From NCBI GenBank assembly GCA_021773175.1, contig JAJFKO010000016.1:1-64000 (forward strand): 64,000 bases of DNA, given 5' to 3'. Below, in pieces: positions 26,272-35,134 of this stretch. The position numbers were made by a program, and so were the translations under genes. Source of the stretch: Gammaproteobacteria bacterium. GTDB lineage: Bacteria > Pseudomonadota > Gammaproteobacteria > JAJFKO01. The notes beneath the pieces were generated by a model, which saw nothing but the letters and a program-made list of their open reading frames with translations, did no database searches and was not told the DNA's origin. Every line of letters starts with the position of its first letter. The stretch's first letter is position 1.

Positions 26272-27072
26272 TTAAAGCGTAGCTGCAACATGAGCTACTT
26301 TATGAAAGGTTCCATACTGTATATCTTGATAATTCTCAGATGAAATATTATTTATAATTTCCATATATTCTAACTCTGTTAGCAATCCAGCATCTAAGAA
26401 GCTTTCTTTTAATTCGCTAAATGCCTTAAGTAAATAATCAATCGTTTCTTGCTTTGTTATAATCGCTTGAGAAAATGCGGCATAATGAACTTTAAACTCA
26501 GCGTTTTCTATACTTGTATATAAGCTAGAACCAAAGTCAGCATCATAACCACGTATAGATGATAGAGCCTTATATAGCGATTGAATTTGATGCCAGACAT
26601 CTGATGGTGGAAATGTTTCTGTGTCACTCACAATAGGTTCTTCACAAACGATCATGCCTTTAGAGCGAATAAGTTTTTGATATTTATTTAGAATTAATAA
26701 AGGGTCGGTAAGATGCAATAATAGAAAACGATTATATATTAGGTCAAACGTATTATCGTCATTTGTCAAAGTTTGTATATCACCACAGATAAAACTCACA
26801 TTGTTAAAACCCTGTTTCTTGACATGCTTTTTAGCTATTACCAATTGTTCAGGACTAATATCAATAGCCATTACTTGACCTTGTGGGCCGACTTGCTCCG
26901 CAAGCCAAGCAGTCATATTACCTACTCCACAACCAACTTCAAGAATATTCATACCCTTAGTGACACCAATTGCATTAAGAAAATTCTGGCTTTGAGGATT
27001 TAAAAATTTATTCATTAAGTCTAATCGACTTTTTCCTTGTTCGCCGACTTCTAAAATATAGCTATCACTCAT
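26272..27072 (-). CDS. SAM-dependent methyltransferase (class I)
   Basis: This 266-residue protein has motif I (NILEVGCGVGNMTAWLAEQ, near 43-58), an acidic residue ending motif II (VMAIDISPEQL), motif III-like FICGDIQTL, and the post-I motif FDLIYNRFLLLHL. This is the UbiE/Coq5-like class I fold; the substrate is unknown. The start lies 2 bp after the stop of the amidase gene, so both are likely translated from one message. Confidence 0.9.
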   Translation of the reverse strand: MSDSYILEVGEQGKSRLDLMNKFLNPQSQNFLNAIGVTKGMNILEVGCGVGNMTAWLAEQVGPQGQVMAIDISPEQLVIAKKHVKKQGFNNVSFICGDIQTLTNDDNTFDLIYNRFLLLHLTDPLLILNKYQKLIRSKGMIVCEEPIVSDTETFPPSDVWHQIQSLYKALSSIRGYDADFGSSLYTSIENAEFKVHYAAFSQAIITKQETIDYLLKAFSELKESFLDAGLLTELEYMEIINNISSENYQDIQYGTFHKVAHVAATL

Positions 27073-27074
27073 GT

Positions 27075-28277
27075 TTATACTGCCTTGAAAAGTTTTTTCT
27101 CGATTGTCATTAGCGTTTCAGATAAAGCTAAATCTTCGCCATACGGCGCTATAAATGACAAGCCAATTGGCACTTCATCAACTTGCATTAATGGTACTGT
27201 GATTTCTGGACAAGCAGAAAGACCTGATATAGCCGTTACCCCCATTGTTCTCGGGTAATAATCTCCTGTAGATAAAAACTCTGGCGTTATGTCCGTCAGC
27301 TTTGGAGCAAGATCAACCGTTGTAGGGAAACACAATATTTTATTTTTATTATGTAGATAAGACTGCAAGTTGTTGCGAAATAATTGTGCTTGCGATAAAT
27401 GATTTAGAATATCTGAACGCTTAGCTTGTTCCGCATGGTTTTCTAAACCAGCAACTAAACCTGAACTTAAATCTGATTTATGCTGCTTAAACCAAGCTCC
27501 AAGAGTATTCCATATTTCCATAGACATGAGTGGAGCTGCAATTTCAAATAACTTGAGAGGATGTGAATCCATATGAGTAGCATCAGATAATGTAATGGTT
27601 TCAATCGTAAAGTATCGTGCAAGCTTCGTTTGAATGTTGTTTATCGCGGCAACTAAAGGTTGAGCACACATTGTGGTCACATCATCAAGCAAGCAAATTG
27701 TCGGTAATTCTGATTTGGCTATCGCATCGCCTGCTAATAATGTACTAATAACTTTAGTTAACATCGCTGCATTATTCGCAAGTACGCCGACTGTATCAAA
27801 TGACGGCGCCAGAGATGTAACACCAGCATATGAAACTAAACCATGCGATGGACGATAGCCCCACAAACCACAATTACTTGCGGGCACTCTCACTGAACCG
27901 CCGGTATCAGAACCTAAAGAAAAATCAACAAGTTCACTAGCAACCACAGATGCAGAGCCACTTGAAGACCCGCCTATTACTCTATCAACAGCCTTACAGT
28001 TAACAAGATTCCCATAAAAATCATTGCTACCAATTAAACTATAAGCTAATTCATCTTGCTGTGTTTTACCGATACACGTTGCAGCTGCTGATAATAATTG
28101 TTCAACGCATACAGCATTAACAATGGATTTTGCATGTGTATCGCCCCAACAAGGATTACCATTGCCTGTGATAATATTCGCTATATCGATATTATCTTTA
28201 ACAGCAAAGGTCAGATTTGCTAACTCACCGTCTGTTTGATAAGGATTGATTGTAACTTTATTAGTAAAAGCATTCAT
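27075..28277 (-). CDS. Amidase signature family hydrolase
   Basis: This 400-residue protein has the Ser-cisSer-Lys triad context: Lys in FAVKDNIDIAN, the cis-Ser in GGSSSGSASVVA, and the nucleophile region SLGSDTGGSVRVPASNCGLWG. It should hydrolyse an amide bond; the substrate is not predictable. A paralogue with the same motifs lies at 46763-48001. The gene is followed at once by the methyltransferase gene. Confidence 0.92.
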   Translation of the reverse strand: MNAFTNKVTINPYQTDGELANLTFAVKDNIDIANIITGNGNPCWGDTHAKSIVNAVCVEQLLSAAATCIGKTQQDELAYSLIGSNDFYGNLVNCKAVDRVIGGSSSGSASVVASELVDFSLGSDTGGSVRVPASNCGLWGYRPSHGLVSYAGVTSLAPSFDTVGVLANNAAMLTKVISTLLAGDAIAKSELPTICLLDDVTTMCAQPLVAAINNIQTKLARYFTIETITLSDATHMDSHPLKLFEIAAPLMSMEIWNTLGAWFKQHKSDLSSGLVAGLENHAEQAKRSDILNHLSQAQLFRNNLQSYLHNKNKILCFPTTVDLAPKLTDITPEFLSTGDYYPRTMGVTAISGLSACPEITVPLMQVDEVPIGLSFIAPYGEDLALSETLMTIEKKLFKAV

Positions 28278-28334
28278 GTTTTATAAAACCCATTTATCTA
28301 TTTGTTTAAGACTATATTCTTTAGTAATGTCTAG

Positions 28335-28880
28335 TTAATTAAGGTTTTTCTTCTTATAATGACTTTGCACCATGGCATTTAAAAACACTTCCGTCTTCAC
28401 ATGTTCAAATCTAAGAGGTGTTGCCAAGTCACCAAACAATGGAGCTCCACCTCCCAATAATATTGGCATCCTTGTGATTATCATTTCATCAATAAGGTCT
28501 TCATTTAAAAAGTTTTGTATAGTCATGCCGCCATCAATATACAAGTTACTATACCCTTTTTTATTAATCTTTCTAAGAACATTTTGTAATTCGCCATTAA
28601 CCAACTCTGCTTTATCTCTATATTTCACAGGAATACTCGTTAAGGAATTACTAAGGACAAATACAGGTTTACAATACGGCCATTCGCAATCAAAGCCACA
28701 AACCGTTTCAAAAGTGTTGCGCCCCATGACTATCCCATCGATACGCGCCATGAAATCTGCCCAACCACAATCGATATTATCCGGGTTTGGGATCTCTTCT
28801 AGCCAGTCAAGCTTGTCTTGTTTATCTGCGATATAGCCATCAATGCTGGTAGCTATATATACAACGTTCAACATTTTCAC
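28335..28880 (-). CDS. Dihydrofolate reductase / RibD C-terminal domain family protein
   Basis: This 181-residue protein has an N-terminus typical of the YyaP/RibD-C family (VVYIATSIDGYIAD), GIVMGRNTFETV in the middle, and DEMIITRMPILLGGGAPLF at the end. Such proteins bind NADPH and reduce unknown substrates. AAGGA lies five to six bases before a GTG at 28880, with an ATG two codons later, so GTG is a plausible start. It is one of several stand-alone small enzymes on this strand. Confidence 0.88.
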   Translation of the reverse strand: MKMLNVVYIATSIDGYIADKQDKLDWLEEIPNPDNIDCGWADFMARIDGIVMGRNTFETVCGFDCEWPYCKPVFVLSNSLTSIPVKYRDKAELVNGELQNVLRKINKKGYSNLYIDGGMTIQNFLNEDLIDEMIITRMPILLGGGAPLFGDLATPLRFEHVKTEVFLNAMVQSHYKKKNLN

Positions 28881-28946
28881 TTAATTCCTTAAATAATAGA
28901 TTACTGAATCTTTTTATCCTATACAACCACTCAAAGTTAAAATAAC

Positions 28947-29078
28947 CTATTCATCTTCACTAAATAATCTGCACTGCCAGTCTTCAACGAGCGCGGTTTC
29001 CTCATTCTCAACAATTTCTTTAAAACAGTTATTTACGTAATCAGAAGCACAATGAATATCAAGTGCGCTTATATCAAC
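28947..29078 (-). pseudogene. Open fragment without start, gene remnant
   Basis: A 43-codon open stretch reads SALDIHCASDYVNNCFKEIV and ends EDWQCRLFSEDE before TAG. It has no start codon or ribosome-binding site and lies between two real genes. The composition is protein-like; no family was recognised. It may be the tail of a lost gene. Confidence 0.3.
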
Positions 29079-29083
29079 TTATA

Positions 29084-29506
29084 TTAATCTAGCTCTTTCC
29101 GTAAGAAATAGAATATTCCCTCTTTATCAAATCCCTGTCGTTTAAATTCCACTGAATATCCAAGCTTTTTATAGAAATCAAGTGCTTCCCAATCCATGGT
29201 GTTTACGGTTATAAAATGACAGTTATTTTTTTTTGAAAGTTCTTCTGCAGATTTCATTAATTCTAAGCCATAGCCTTGCCCACGTAAATCAGACTCAATC
29301 CAAAGCAAATCAATAGAAAGACAACCATAAAAGATATAGCCAGAACAACCTCCTTTTATTTGCATTAATTCATCCTTGATAAAAAATGCAAATGCTTTTC
29401 CTGGTCTATGCCCTCTCATAAGCCTGGCATGTTCAGAAATTCCTTCCCATAGAATTTTTGTGTCATCCTCTTTTGGATTTAAGTCATAAATAATTTTATA
29501 TTCCAT
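29084..29506 (-). CDS. GNAT family N-acetyltransferase
   Basis: This 140-residue protein has acetyl-CoA-binding motif A in LLWIESDLRGQGYGLELMKSA, followed by the C-terminal FYKKLGYSVEFKRQGF segment typical of GNAT enzymes. The HARLMRGHRPG segment resembles GNAT proteins of unknown substrate found next to resistance-type genes. It has a good AGGA ribosome-binding site. Confidence 0.9.
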   Translation of the reverse strand: MEYKIIYDLNPKEDDTKILWEGISEHARLMRGHRPGKAFAFFIKDELMQIKGGCSGYIFYGCLSIDLLWIESDLRGQGYGLELMKSAEELSKKNNCHFITVNTMDWEALDFYKKLGYSVEFKRQGFDKEGIFYFLRKELD

Positions 29507-29539
29507 ATATCCTCCAATATTTATTCATTAGTTACATAT

Positions 29540-29980
29540 TCATGCCTCATAAGGAATAAAGTTCAACTCAACACGCACGCCATTAGGGTCTAATAACCAT
29601 AGTTGCTTTAAATCTCTATCTGAGTGAGTATAACTTTGATATGTAATAGCCTTTTCTTGAAAGCGCTCAAGATATATTTGATAGTCATCATCATCCACAA
29701 CTAAGCAGAAATGATCAAACGGTCCAGTAGAAAATTCACCATGATTATCTTCATTAATTTGCGCAAATCGTTCAAATTTATTCTTATCCGGTAAAAATGC
29801 TGCTTGTCCAATATGAAGTACAGCAACATCATCTCCTTTTATATGGAAATAAAGTGATTGACTCGTATCAATCGCCATACGATTGCCAAGCTCCAAACCA
29901 ATAATATCGCAATAAAATGCAATCGTTTCCTCTGAGCTATGAGTAATAAAATTAACATGATCAAGTCGCTGAATGCTCAT
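29540..29980 (-). CDS. VOC (glyoxalase/bleomycin-resistance) family protein
   Basis: This 146-residue protein consists of two beta-alpha-beta-beta-beta units: RLDHVNFITHSSEETIAFYCDIIGLELG at the start and FDHFCLVVDDDDYQIY with LLDPNGVRVELNFIP at the end. The His and Glu of these strands are the usual metal ligands. The family covers lyases, dioxygenases and drug-binding proteins; the reaction here is unknown. Confidence 0.9.
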   Translation of the reverse strand: MSIQRLDHVNFITHSSEETIAFYCDIIGLELGNRMAIDTSQSLYFHIKGDDVAVLHIGQAAFLPDKNKFERFAQINEDNHGEFSTGPFDHFCLVVDDDDYQIYLERFQEKAITYQSYTHSDRDLKQLWLLDPNGVRVELNFIPYEA

Positions 29981-30051
29981 TCTATAAATTCTCCATAAAG
30001 ATTATGTTGCTATCAATTGAGATATGGGTATAACTCATCGTTATAGCTTTT

Positions 30052-30582
30052 TTAGTTGCATTCATTGTTACGCACCTTGCTAGCTAGCATGAATAAATCA
30101 TCTTGATGAAAAAATGGAAAGTTATCTGGCAAATCAGCTTTTGATATAACGTTAAAACCATTCTTTATATAAAATTTCTCTGCAGCAATCGCCTCCCCTG
30201 CTTTTGTACTCAAATAAAATGATAATTGCTCTGCGTTTTCTGATAGAAATACTTTTTGCCATAGCGTCTCTAATAATTGTTTAGCAATATCTAAGCCTCG
30301 ATATTCTTTTTTGGTAAACATTCGTTTTAAAACAAATGCATCCTCAGTTAGCTTACTGCAAGCAATTGTACCAACAAGCTTGTTATCTAATATCGCCACC
30401 ATAAAATGGCCTCCCTGATTAAAATAATATTTTTCAATATTTTGCAAATCAGGAAAGTCTTCTTGTTTTACATCAAACTTATATTCATTCCACCAGATAT
30501 TGAAAATAAGCTCACTTATTGCTTTTGCATCAATATTCGTTGCTTCACGAATAAGAAACTTTTCGAAAGCATGCTGTATCAT
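30052..30582 (-). CDS. GNAT family N-acetyltransferase
   Basis: This 176-residue protein begins with FLIREATNIDAKAISELIF. Motif A is FVLKRMFTKKEYRGLDIAKQLLE, followed by AAEKFYIKNGF, which is the normal GNAT C-terminus. It overlaps the upstream hydrolase gene by four bases (ATGA), so translation is probably coupled. The substrate is unknown. Confidence 0.9.
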   Translation of the reverse strand: MIQHAFEKFLIREATNIDAKAISELIFNIWWNEYKFDVKQEDFPDLQNIEKYYFNQGGHFMVAILDNKLVGTIACSKLTEDAFVLKRMFTKKEYRGLDIAKQLLETLWQKVFLSENAEQLSFYLSTKAGEAIAAEKFYIKNGFNVISKADLPDNFPFFHQDDLFMLASKVRNNECN

Positions 30583-31139
30583 TCACTTACCTTTAAATTT
30601 CTTAAAATAATTTGAGATAACTCCGGAAAAGTTTCTTTAAGATAATCTCCACCGAAGTGTCCTTGATCTTTATATTCATGATATTCGCAATTAAGCTGTT
30701 GCTGGACGTGCCGCGCTTGCGTTATAGGCACCCAACGATCATCCTGAGAAGCACATAACGCAATCCAATGTTGATTATTTTTAATACTCTCCCAGTTCCA
30801 AGGTTTATCAAAATATCCAGACTGCTTTTCCTTTTCCATCTCTAAGTCAGTATGGTAAGCCGCAACTAATACAGAGCCGAGAATTTGATGCTCTTCTGCT
30901 AAGCGCATCGCGGCAATGGCTCCAGTAGAGTGTCCAACTAATACAGTGTTTTCATCAACCTCTAATTCTTTAAGCAAGAATGGCAACCATACTGAAGCTC
31001 TTGCTAAATCATTATCAGGGAATTCTTTTGTAACAACCTTCACACCATTGTCTTCTAAGGTTTTTTTAACGTCAGGAAACCAGTTGTCCTTAGGTGAACC
31101 ACCACCATTACCCGGAATAAAAACGACTTTTCTATTCAT
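30579..31139 (-). CDS. RBBP9/YdeN-type serine hydrolase
   Basis: The start at 31139 follows AGGAGG ten bases upstream, so a longer frame from 31178 is not used. The roughly 186-residue alpha/beta hydrolase has the nucleophile in LVGHSTGAIAAMRLAEE, the acid in CASQDDRWVPI and the His in YKDQGHFGGDYLKETFPEL. These are the landmarks of the small YdeN/RBBP9 family. The physiological substrate is unknown. It overlaps the downstream GNAT gene by four bases. Confidence 0.9.
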   Translation of the reverse strand: MNRKVVFIPGNGGGSPKDNWFPDVKKTLEDNGVKVVTKEFPDNDLARASVWLPFLLKELEVDENTVLVGHSTGAIAAMRLAEEHQILGSVLVAAYHTDLEMEKEKQSGYFDKPWNWESIKNNQHWIALCASQDDRWVPITQARHVQQQLNCEYHEYKDQGHFGGDYLKETFPELSQIILRNLKVSE

Positions 31140-31356
31140 AAAATGTGAACCTCCTCTTAAGTTCAAAACGCAATTCATAGCAAAGTTAATGCGTCATTTT
31201 ATAGAGCTACGGCATGGTAACATACCTATCAGCTTAAAATAACCATTGTTGATACTCTGCTTTTATAGATATTTGTTTATGATCAAGACCTAACAAAACT
31301 AGAAATAAGGGTAAAAACATATATAATTAGTTCAGCAATATTTTAAGGATCTAATT

Positions 31357-31953
31357 ATGAATGAGAAGCAAAAAGATTTTAGCAACTGTATTGTTCTTAT
31401 TATGGGCCTACCAGGTGTTGGCAAACAAACAGTTGGCGAAGCACTCATTTTACAAACGAATTTTAAATTAGTCAGTGACTGGATTACACCCATATTGAAA
31501 TTAATGGGCGATGATGAACACGTTATGTGGGAATTAGATGAGAAGGGATGGCAAAAATTAAATGAAGCTGATGACCTGATCCTTGCAACTATCACCGATG
31601 TTTGTCCAAAAGATGGTAGTTATATTATTCCACAAATGATGTTTGCAGAAGATCCTTATCATCAAATTTTTTATGATAAGGTATTATCAGTAGTAGAAAA
31701 GCGCCAAGCGCATTTTTTTCCTATACGCTTATTATGTGACGAAGAACCATTGGCACAGAGAGTGCAAGCCGAAAATCGTAAACAAAGCTTGAAAACAAGA
31801 GACCCTGAGCTATCTAGACGTCGTTCCTCTGAGCAGAAAGTGTTTCATTCGCAGCATGCCAATGAAATTTCAATTGATAACACCCAGAAAACACCAGATG
31901 ATGTTGCTAAAATCATCATTGAACATATACATACTGTATTTGAGAACGCTTAG
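31357..31953 (+). CDS. Small P-loop NTPase/kinase
   Basis: This 198-residue protein has an N-terminal Walker A motif in VLIMGLPGVGKQTVGEALI and a lid-like segment (SLKTRDPELSRRRSSEQKVF) that resembles shikimate- or gluconate-kinase type small-molecule kinases. The substrate is unknown. TAAGGA lies before the ATG. It is the only plus-strand gene in its block and converges on the methyltransferase gene 15 bp away. Confidence 0.82.
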   Translation: MNEKQKDFSNCIVLIMGLPGVGKQTVGEALILQTNFKLVSDWITPILKLMGDDEHVMWELDEKGWQKLNEADDLILATITDVCPKDGSYIIPQMMFAEDPYHQIFYDKVLSVVEKRQAHFFPIRLLCDEEPLAQRVQAENRKQSLKTRDPELSRRRSSEQKVFHSQHANEISIDNTQKTPDDVAKIIIEHIHTVFENA

Positions 31954-31968
31954 ACTCAGGAGAGCTTG

Positions 31969-32592
31969 CTATACTTTAATCGCTTCGCCCCAAATCGTTG
32001 GTCTAGCTATAGGTGGCACACCGCGCATGCTTTGCCGATTAATATTTTTCACCTCGAAACCCGCTTGCAGAATATTTTTCTCTGTATCACGCGTTAGATG
32101 ACAACCACACTGTAACACTTTCCAAAAAGGCTCTATGCGACGCTGCCATTTTAATCGCTCAGGACGATCTTTGGCGATTACATGCTCAATAAATATTAGC
32201 TTACCTTGAGGTCGTAAAACGCGATGAATCTCAGCTAACGCTTGCTCTTGATTTTTTACTGAACATAAAACTAAGGTAGAAACAATTGCATCAAATGAGC
32301 TATCAGGAAACGGCAGTGACTCTGCCTCATAGTCAAATATATCAACAGTAAGATGTGAATATTCTTTTGATTTTGCAATTAATTGCTTACGCATATGTTT
32401 GCTCGGTTCAGTTAAGACTAAACGATTTACAGCATTAGAATAAAATGGCAGATTTGCACCAGTACCACTTCCTAATTCAAGAACATCTGCAGAGAGAGCT
32501 TGTAATAACTGTTTACGCCACTCTTGTAAACATCTTGTTTCTGCATCACGCAGCATAGGATCATAGTATTTTGCCATTAACCAAGAAAGCAT
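31969..32592 (-). CDS. SAM-dependent methyltransferase (class I)
   Basis: I chose the ATG at 32592 because AGGAG lies six bases before it and the product then begins MLSWLMAKYYDPML, as usual for this family. A longer frame upstream runs into the palindromic element at 32637. Motif I is VLELGSGTGANLPFY, and later motifs are DAIVSTLVLCSV and VLRPQGKLIFIEHV. The protein resembles small UbiE-like or thiopurine-like methyltransferases (about 207 residues). The substrate is unknown. Confidence 0.88.
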   Translation of the reverse strand: MLSWLMAKYYDPMLRDAETRCLQEWRKQLLQALSADVLELGSGTGANLPFYSNAVNRLVLTEPSKHMRKQLIAKSKEYSHLTVDIFDYEAESLPFPDSSFDAIVSTLVLCSVKNQEQALAEIHRVLRPQGKLIFIEHVIAKDRPERLKWQRRIEPFWKVLQCGCHLTRDTEKNILQAGFEVKNINRQSMRGVPPIARPTIWGEAIKV

Positions 32593-32636
32593 CGACAGTC
32601 TCCTAATATGTTTATCCATCGCGGTAGTTGCACTAA

Positions 32637-32800
32637 ATATACCGCTCGCACTTCGGAATGCGAAGATTATAGCAAACATTTTTGTTGTTGGAGAAGTTAT
32701 TTTAAACAAGTAATAGCACCGCTATTGCGCATTTAAAATAACTTCTCTAGCGACAAAAAGGGAAGGTAGAAATTCGCATTCCGAAGTGCGGGCGGTATAT
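32637..32800. repeat. Long concentric palindrome, element P1
   Basis: The outer arms 32637-32664 and 32773-32800 match at 27 of 28 positions. Inner arms 32692-32706 and 32732-32746 match perfectly. The apex is AATAG-CACCG-CTATT (32712-32726). All three pairs share one centre (about 32719). The ends read TATACCGCTCGC. It overlaps element P2 by five bases (TATAT). Confidence 0.9.
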
Positions 32801-32962
32801 ACTCGTCGCATTATAGTTTTCCAGTTTTATTCTTGCTCTTTTTTGCCCTATTGGATGTTTCAATCTTGCCAATAGTCTAGCTATTACCGGCAATTTAAAC
32901 ATCCAATAGAACAAAAATCGCTTTGTCTAATTCCTGGAAAACTATAATGCGACGAGTATATA
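32796..32962. repeat. Long concentric palindrome, element P2
   Basis: The outer arms 32796-32824 and 32934-32962 match at all 29 positions. Inner arms 32848-32860 and 32897-32909 match perfectly. The apex is AATAG-TCTAG-CTATT (32871-32885). Both arm pairs share a centre near 32878. The ends read TATACTCGTCGC. The right end touches the stop codon of the TSUP permease gene. Confidence 0.9.
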
Positions 32963-33736
32963 TCATAGAATCATTTTTAAACTAATCATTATTAACAATA
33001 CCGCGTAACTGTATTTCAGTATATTTTTTGGAATGTATAAACTGAATTTCGCGCTGATAAATGCACTAATACTACTAGACACCGCAAATGGGATAAATAA
33101 AGGCAAGTAAATATAACCTATACAATGTTGAGATAGACTCATAACATCCCAACCAGCAATAATATAAGTAAGCATGCCTGTAACGGCGAGAATTGTTCCT
33201 AAGACTACAGATGTTGCAATTGCACTATGCATATTAAGCCCAAGTTTGCGCAAGCACGGGAGCATAAATGGATTAATGCCTAAACTTCCACAGATTATGC
33301 CAATCAGAGCAGACATTGATATTAATACCATTTTATTAGGTTTTCTATTTTGCTCTGATTCTTTACTAAATAACACCCAGACAGCAATCAACAGCACCAT
33401 AAAGCCAAATATTTTTATCAATATATAGCTTGTTAAAATTGTCGATACAAATGAACCTACAATCATAAATATTAATAAACTAATCGACATACGTCTGACT
33501 AAAGGCCAAATAACAGTACCATTTTGATAATGAGCAATACCGCAAACGACAGCAATAACGGTTGTAATCGCAAAAGTTGTGCCAATAGCCAAATGCATCA
33601 AATACGAATGCTCTATGTGCTGTTTAGATAAAATATATAGTAAGACTGGTACAATCAATAGCCCTGCTCCACCACCAAGCAAGCCAGTAATACAACCAGA
33701 TACCGCACCAATCAGCCAATATGTAGGCTCTAACAC
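32963..33736 (-). CDS. TSUP (TauE/SafE) family permease
   Basis: This 257-residue protein has about eight membrane segments and the two TSUP half-repeats. The first is AVSGCITGLLGGGAGLLIVPVL, with the Gly-rich GxLGGGAG loop and HLAIGTTFA; the second is ALIGIICGSLGINPFMLPCL with IATSVVLGTI. TSUP proteins move sulfur compounds or organic anions across the inner membrane. It diverges from a LysR gene at 33858 that may control it. The 121-bp spacer contains the palindrome AATCAATTGATT (33836-33847), a possible operator. Confidence 0.9.
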   Translation of the reverse strand: MLEPTYWLIGAVSGCITGLLGGGAGLLIVPVLLYILSKQHIEHSYLMHLAIGTTFAITTVIAVVCGIAHYQNGTVIWPLVRRMSISLLIFMIVGSFVSTILTSYILIKIFGFMVLLIAVWVLFSKESEQNRKPNKMVLISMSALIGIICGSLGINPFMLPCLRKLGLNMHSAIATSVVLGTILAVTGMLTYIIAGWDVMSLSQHCIGYIYLPLFIPFAVSSSISAFISAKFSLYIPKNILKYSYAVLLIMISLKMIL

Positions 33737-33857
33737 CTCGATATCCTCAAATTTAAATATTAATTTAATTGCAATAATCGCATAAATCTATTATTTTTAT
33801 AATTTAAACTATCCAACCTATTATTTGATTATTTTAATCAATTGATTTGGGGTTAAG

Positions 33858-34739
33858 ATGTTAAGCATTAACGGTATTGAAACATTTGCTACAGTTGCTA
33901 AATATAGCAGTTTTAAAAAGGCAGCTGAAAAGCTTAATTTATCGGCACCAACAATTAGCATTCAAATTAAAGCTCTTGAAGATAGATTGGGCATCCAACT
34001 ATTGCAGCGTTCTACTCGTAAAGTTGTTTTGACAGAAATAGGCCATCGCTATTTACAACGCTGCCAATATATTCTTAGTGAGCTACGAACAACTGAAGAA
34101 TGGCTTTTACAACTCATTGATGAACCACAAGGTAAACTTAATATTGCTTGTTTTACCTCGTTTTGGCATAGCAAAATAAAACAACACCTTAAAGTTTTTT
34201 TAAAGCGTTATCCAAAAATTGAATTAAATTTCAATTTAGAGGAAATTGTTCCTGACTTGGAAAATAGCGATATAGATCTTTTTATCGGTGCGCCAGAATC
34301 AATCCCTGTTCCGAATCTATGGGTGAGAAGAAAAATTTATACTGCTCAATATTGTTTTGCAACAACAAAACAATATTTACAGACGTTGGATGAACCCATA
34401 TCTATTAAAAATCTCGATAAACTTCGTTATATAACCCATACTGTACGCAAGCCTGATAATGTACTACCGATAAAAGGTAATAAAACTATTACTGTTAATA
34501 ACTTGCTTCGAGTCAATGAACTTGATGCAATGCTTGCTCTTACTCTCGATGGCCTTGGTGTTATGTGGACACATGACTATTTACTAGAACCTTACTTTAA
34601 ATCAAAAAAGTTAATTGAAATACTACCTCAATATAAGCCAAGTAAATTTCCAATCTATTTATACTATCTAGAAAATCGCTATCTACACCCTACCGTGCGT
34701 CACTTCATTGATTTTATTGTCACAGCACTGGAGGCATAG
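33858..34739 (+). CDS. LysR-type transcriptional regulator
   Basis: This 293-residue protein has the N-terminal winged helix (FATVAKYSSFKKAAEKLNLS, PTISIQIKALEDRLGIQLL) and a periplasmic-binding-protein-like effector domain (GKLNIACFTSFWH, DIDLFIGAPE). Its divergent placement from the TSUP permease suggests it responds to that permease's substrate. Downstream, 34740-35134 holds no intact gene. A short transmembrane-like reading (around 34890-34970) breaks off at stops and may be a remnant. Confidence 0.92.
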   Translation: MLSINGIETFATVAKYSSFKKAAEKLNLSAPTISIQIKALEDRLGIQLLQRSTRKVVLTEIGHRYLQRCQYILSELRTTEEWLLQLIDEPQGKLNIACFTSFWHSKIKQHLKVFLKRYPKIELNFNLEEIVPDLENSDIDLFIGAPESIPVPNLWVRRKIYTAQYCFATTKQYLQTLDEPISIKNLDKLRYITHTVRKPDNVLPIKGNKTITVNNLLRVNELDAMLALTLDGLGVMWTHDYLLEPYFKSKKLIEILPQYKPSKFPIYLYYLENRYLHPTVRHFIDFIVTALEA

Positions 34740-35134
34740 TTGTTAATTATCTTTATATTGGCTTAGAACATTTTCGTGTAAAATAAAATCTTCTCAATAT
34801 TTAGAACACAATCCTTTATAAGAGGACTTGCGGTAATTTTAATATAGGATATGATGCGCTAAGATAATTATAGAATTGGGATTTTTATGGGTATTTCTCA
34901 ACGCCAACAACTTTGTTACTCAATTCTACTTGGTCAAATCTTTTATCTTTAATCGCCCTCATTTTAATTTGCTTTATAAGCTCATGATTAGCCCATGTTT
35001 TTTAAAAAAAATAGTTGTCAGACTCTTTAACATTTGACCTCTTAGTTTCTTTTTATAATGCTTTGATTCTTATCCTAAAAGCCGGAAATAATTATATAAG
35101 CACTCGATACTAAATATTCTGCATTTTATAATAC

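Noticed and set aside
24106-31139. Chromosomal integron cassette array
   Set aside because: The gene content fits, but no GTTRRRY/RYYYAAC attC-like palindromes were found between genes, and no integrase is in the window.
28335-31178. Plus-strand ORFs opposite the DHFR-like and hydrolase genes
   Set aside because: They are antisense shadows of well-supported enzyme genes with clear motifs on the minus strand.
32637-32962. P1/P2 as ordinary Rho-independent terminators
   Set aside because: The stems are far too long, there is no T-tract after either arm, and two stand in tandem with fixed ends and apex.
32637-32962. P1/P2 as integron attC sites
   Set aside because: Structured but variable arms are reminiscent of attC, but the conserved R-box triplets are absent and the conserved apex is the wrong feature.
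34740-35134. Intact gene in the LysR-LysR spacer
   Set aside because: Frames are short and interrupted; a transmembrane-like stretch near 34890-34970 ends at stops. No supportable gene.
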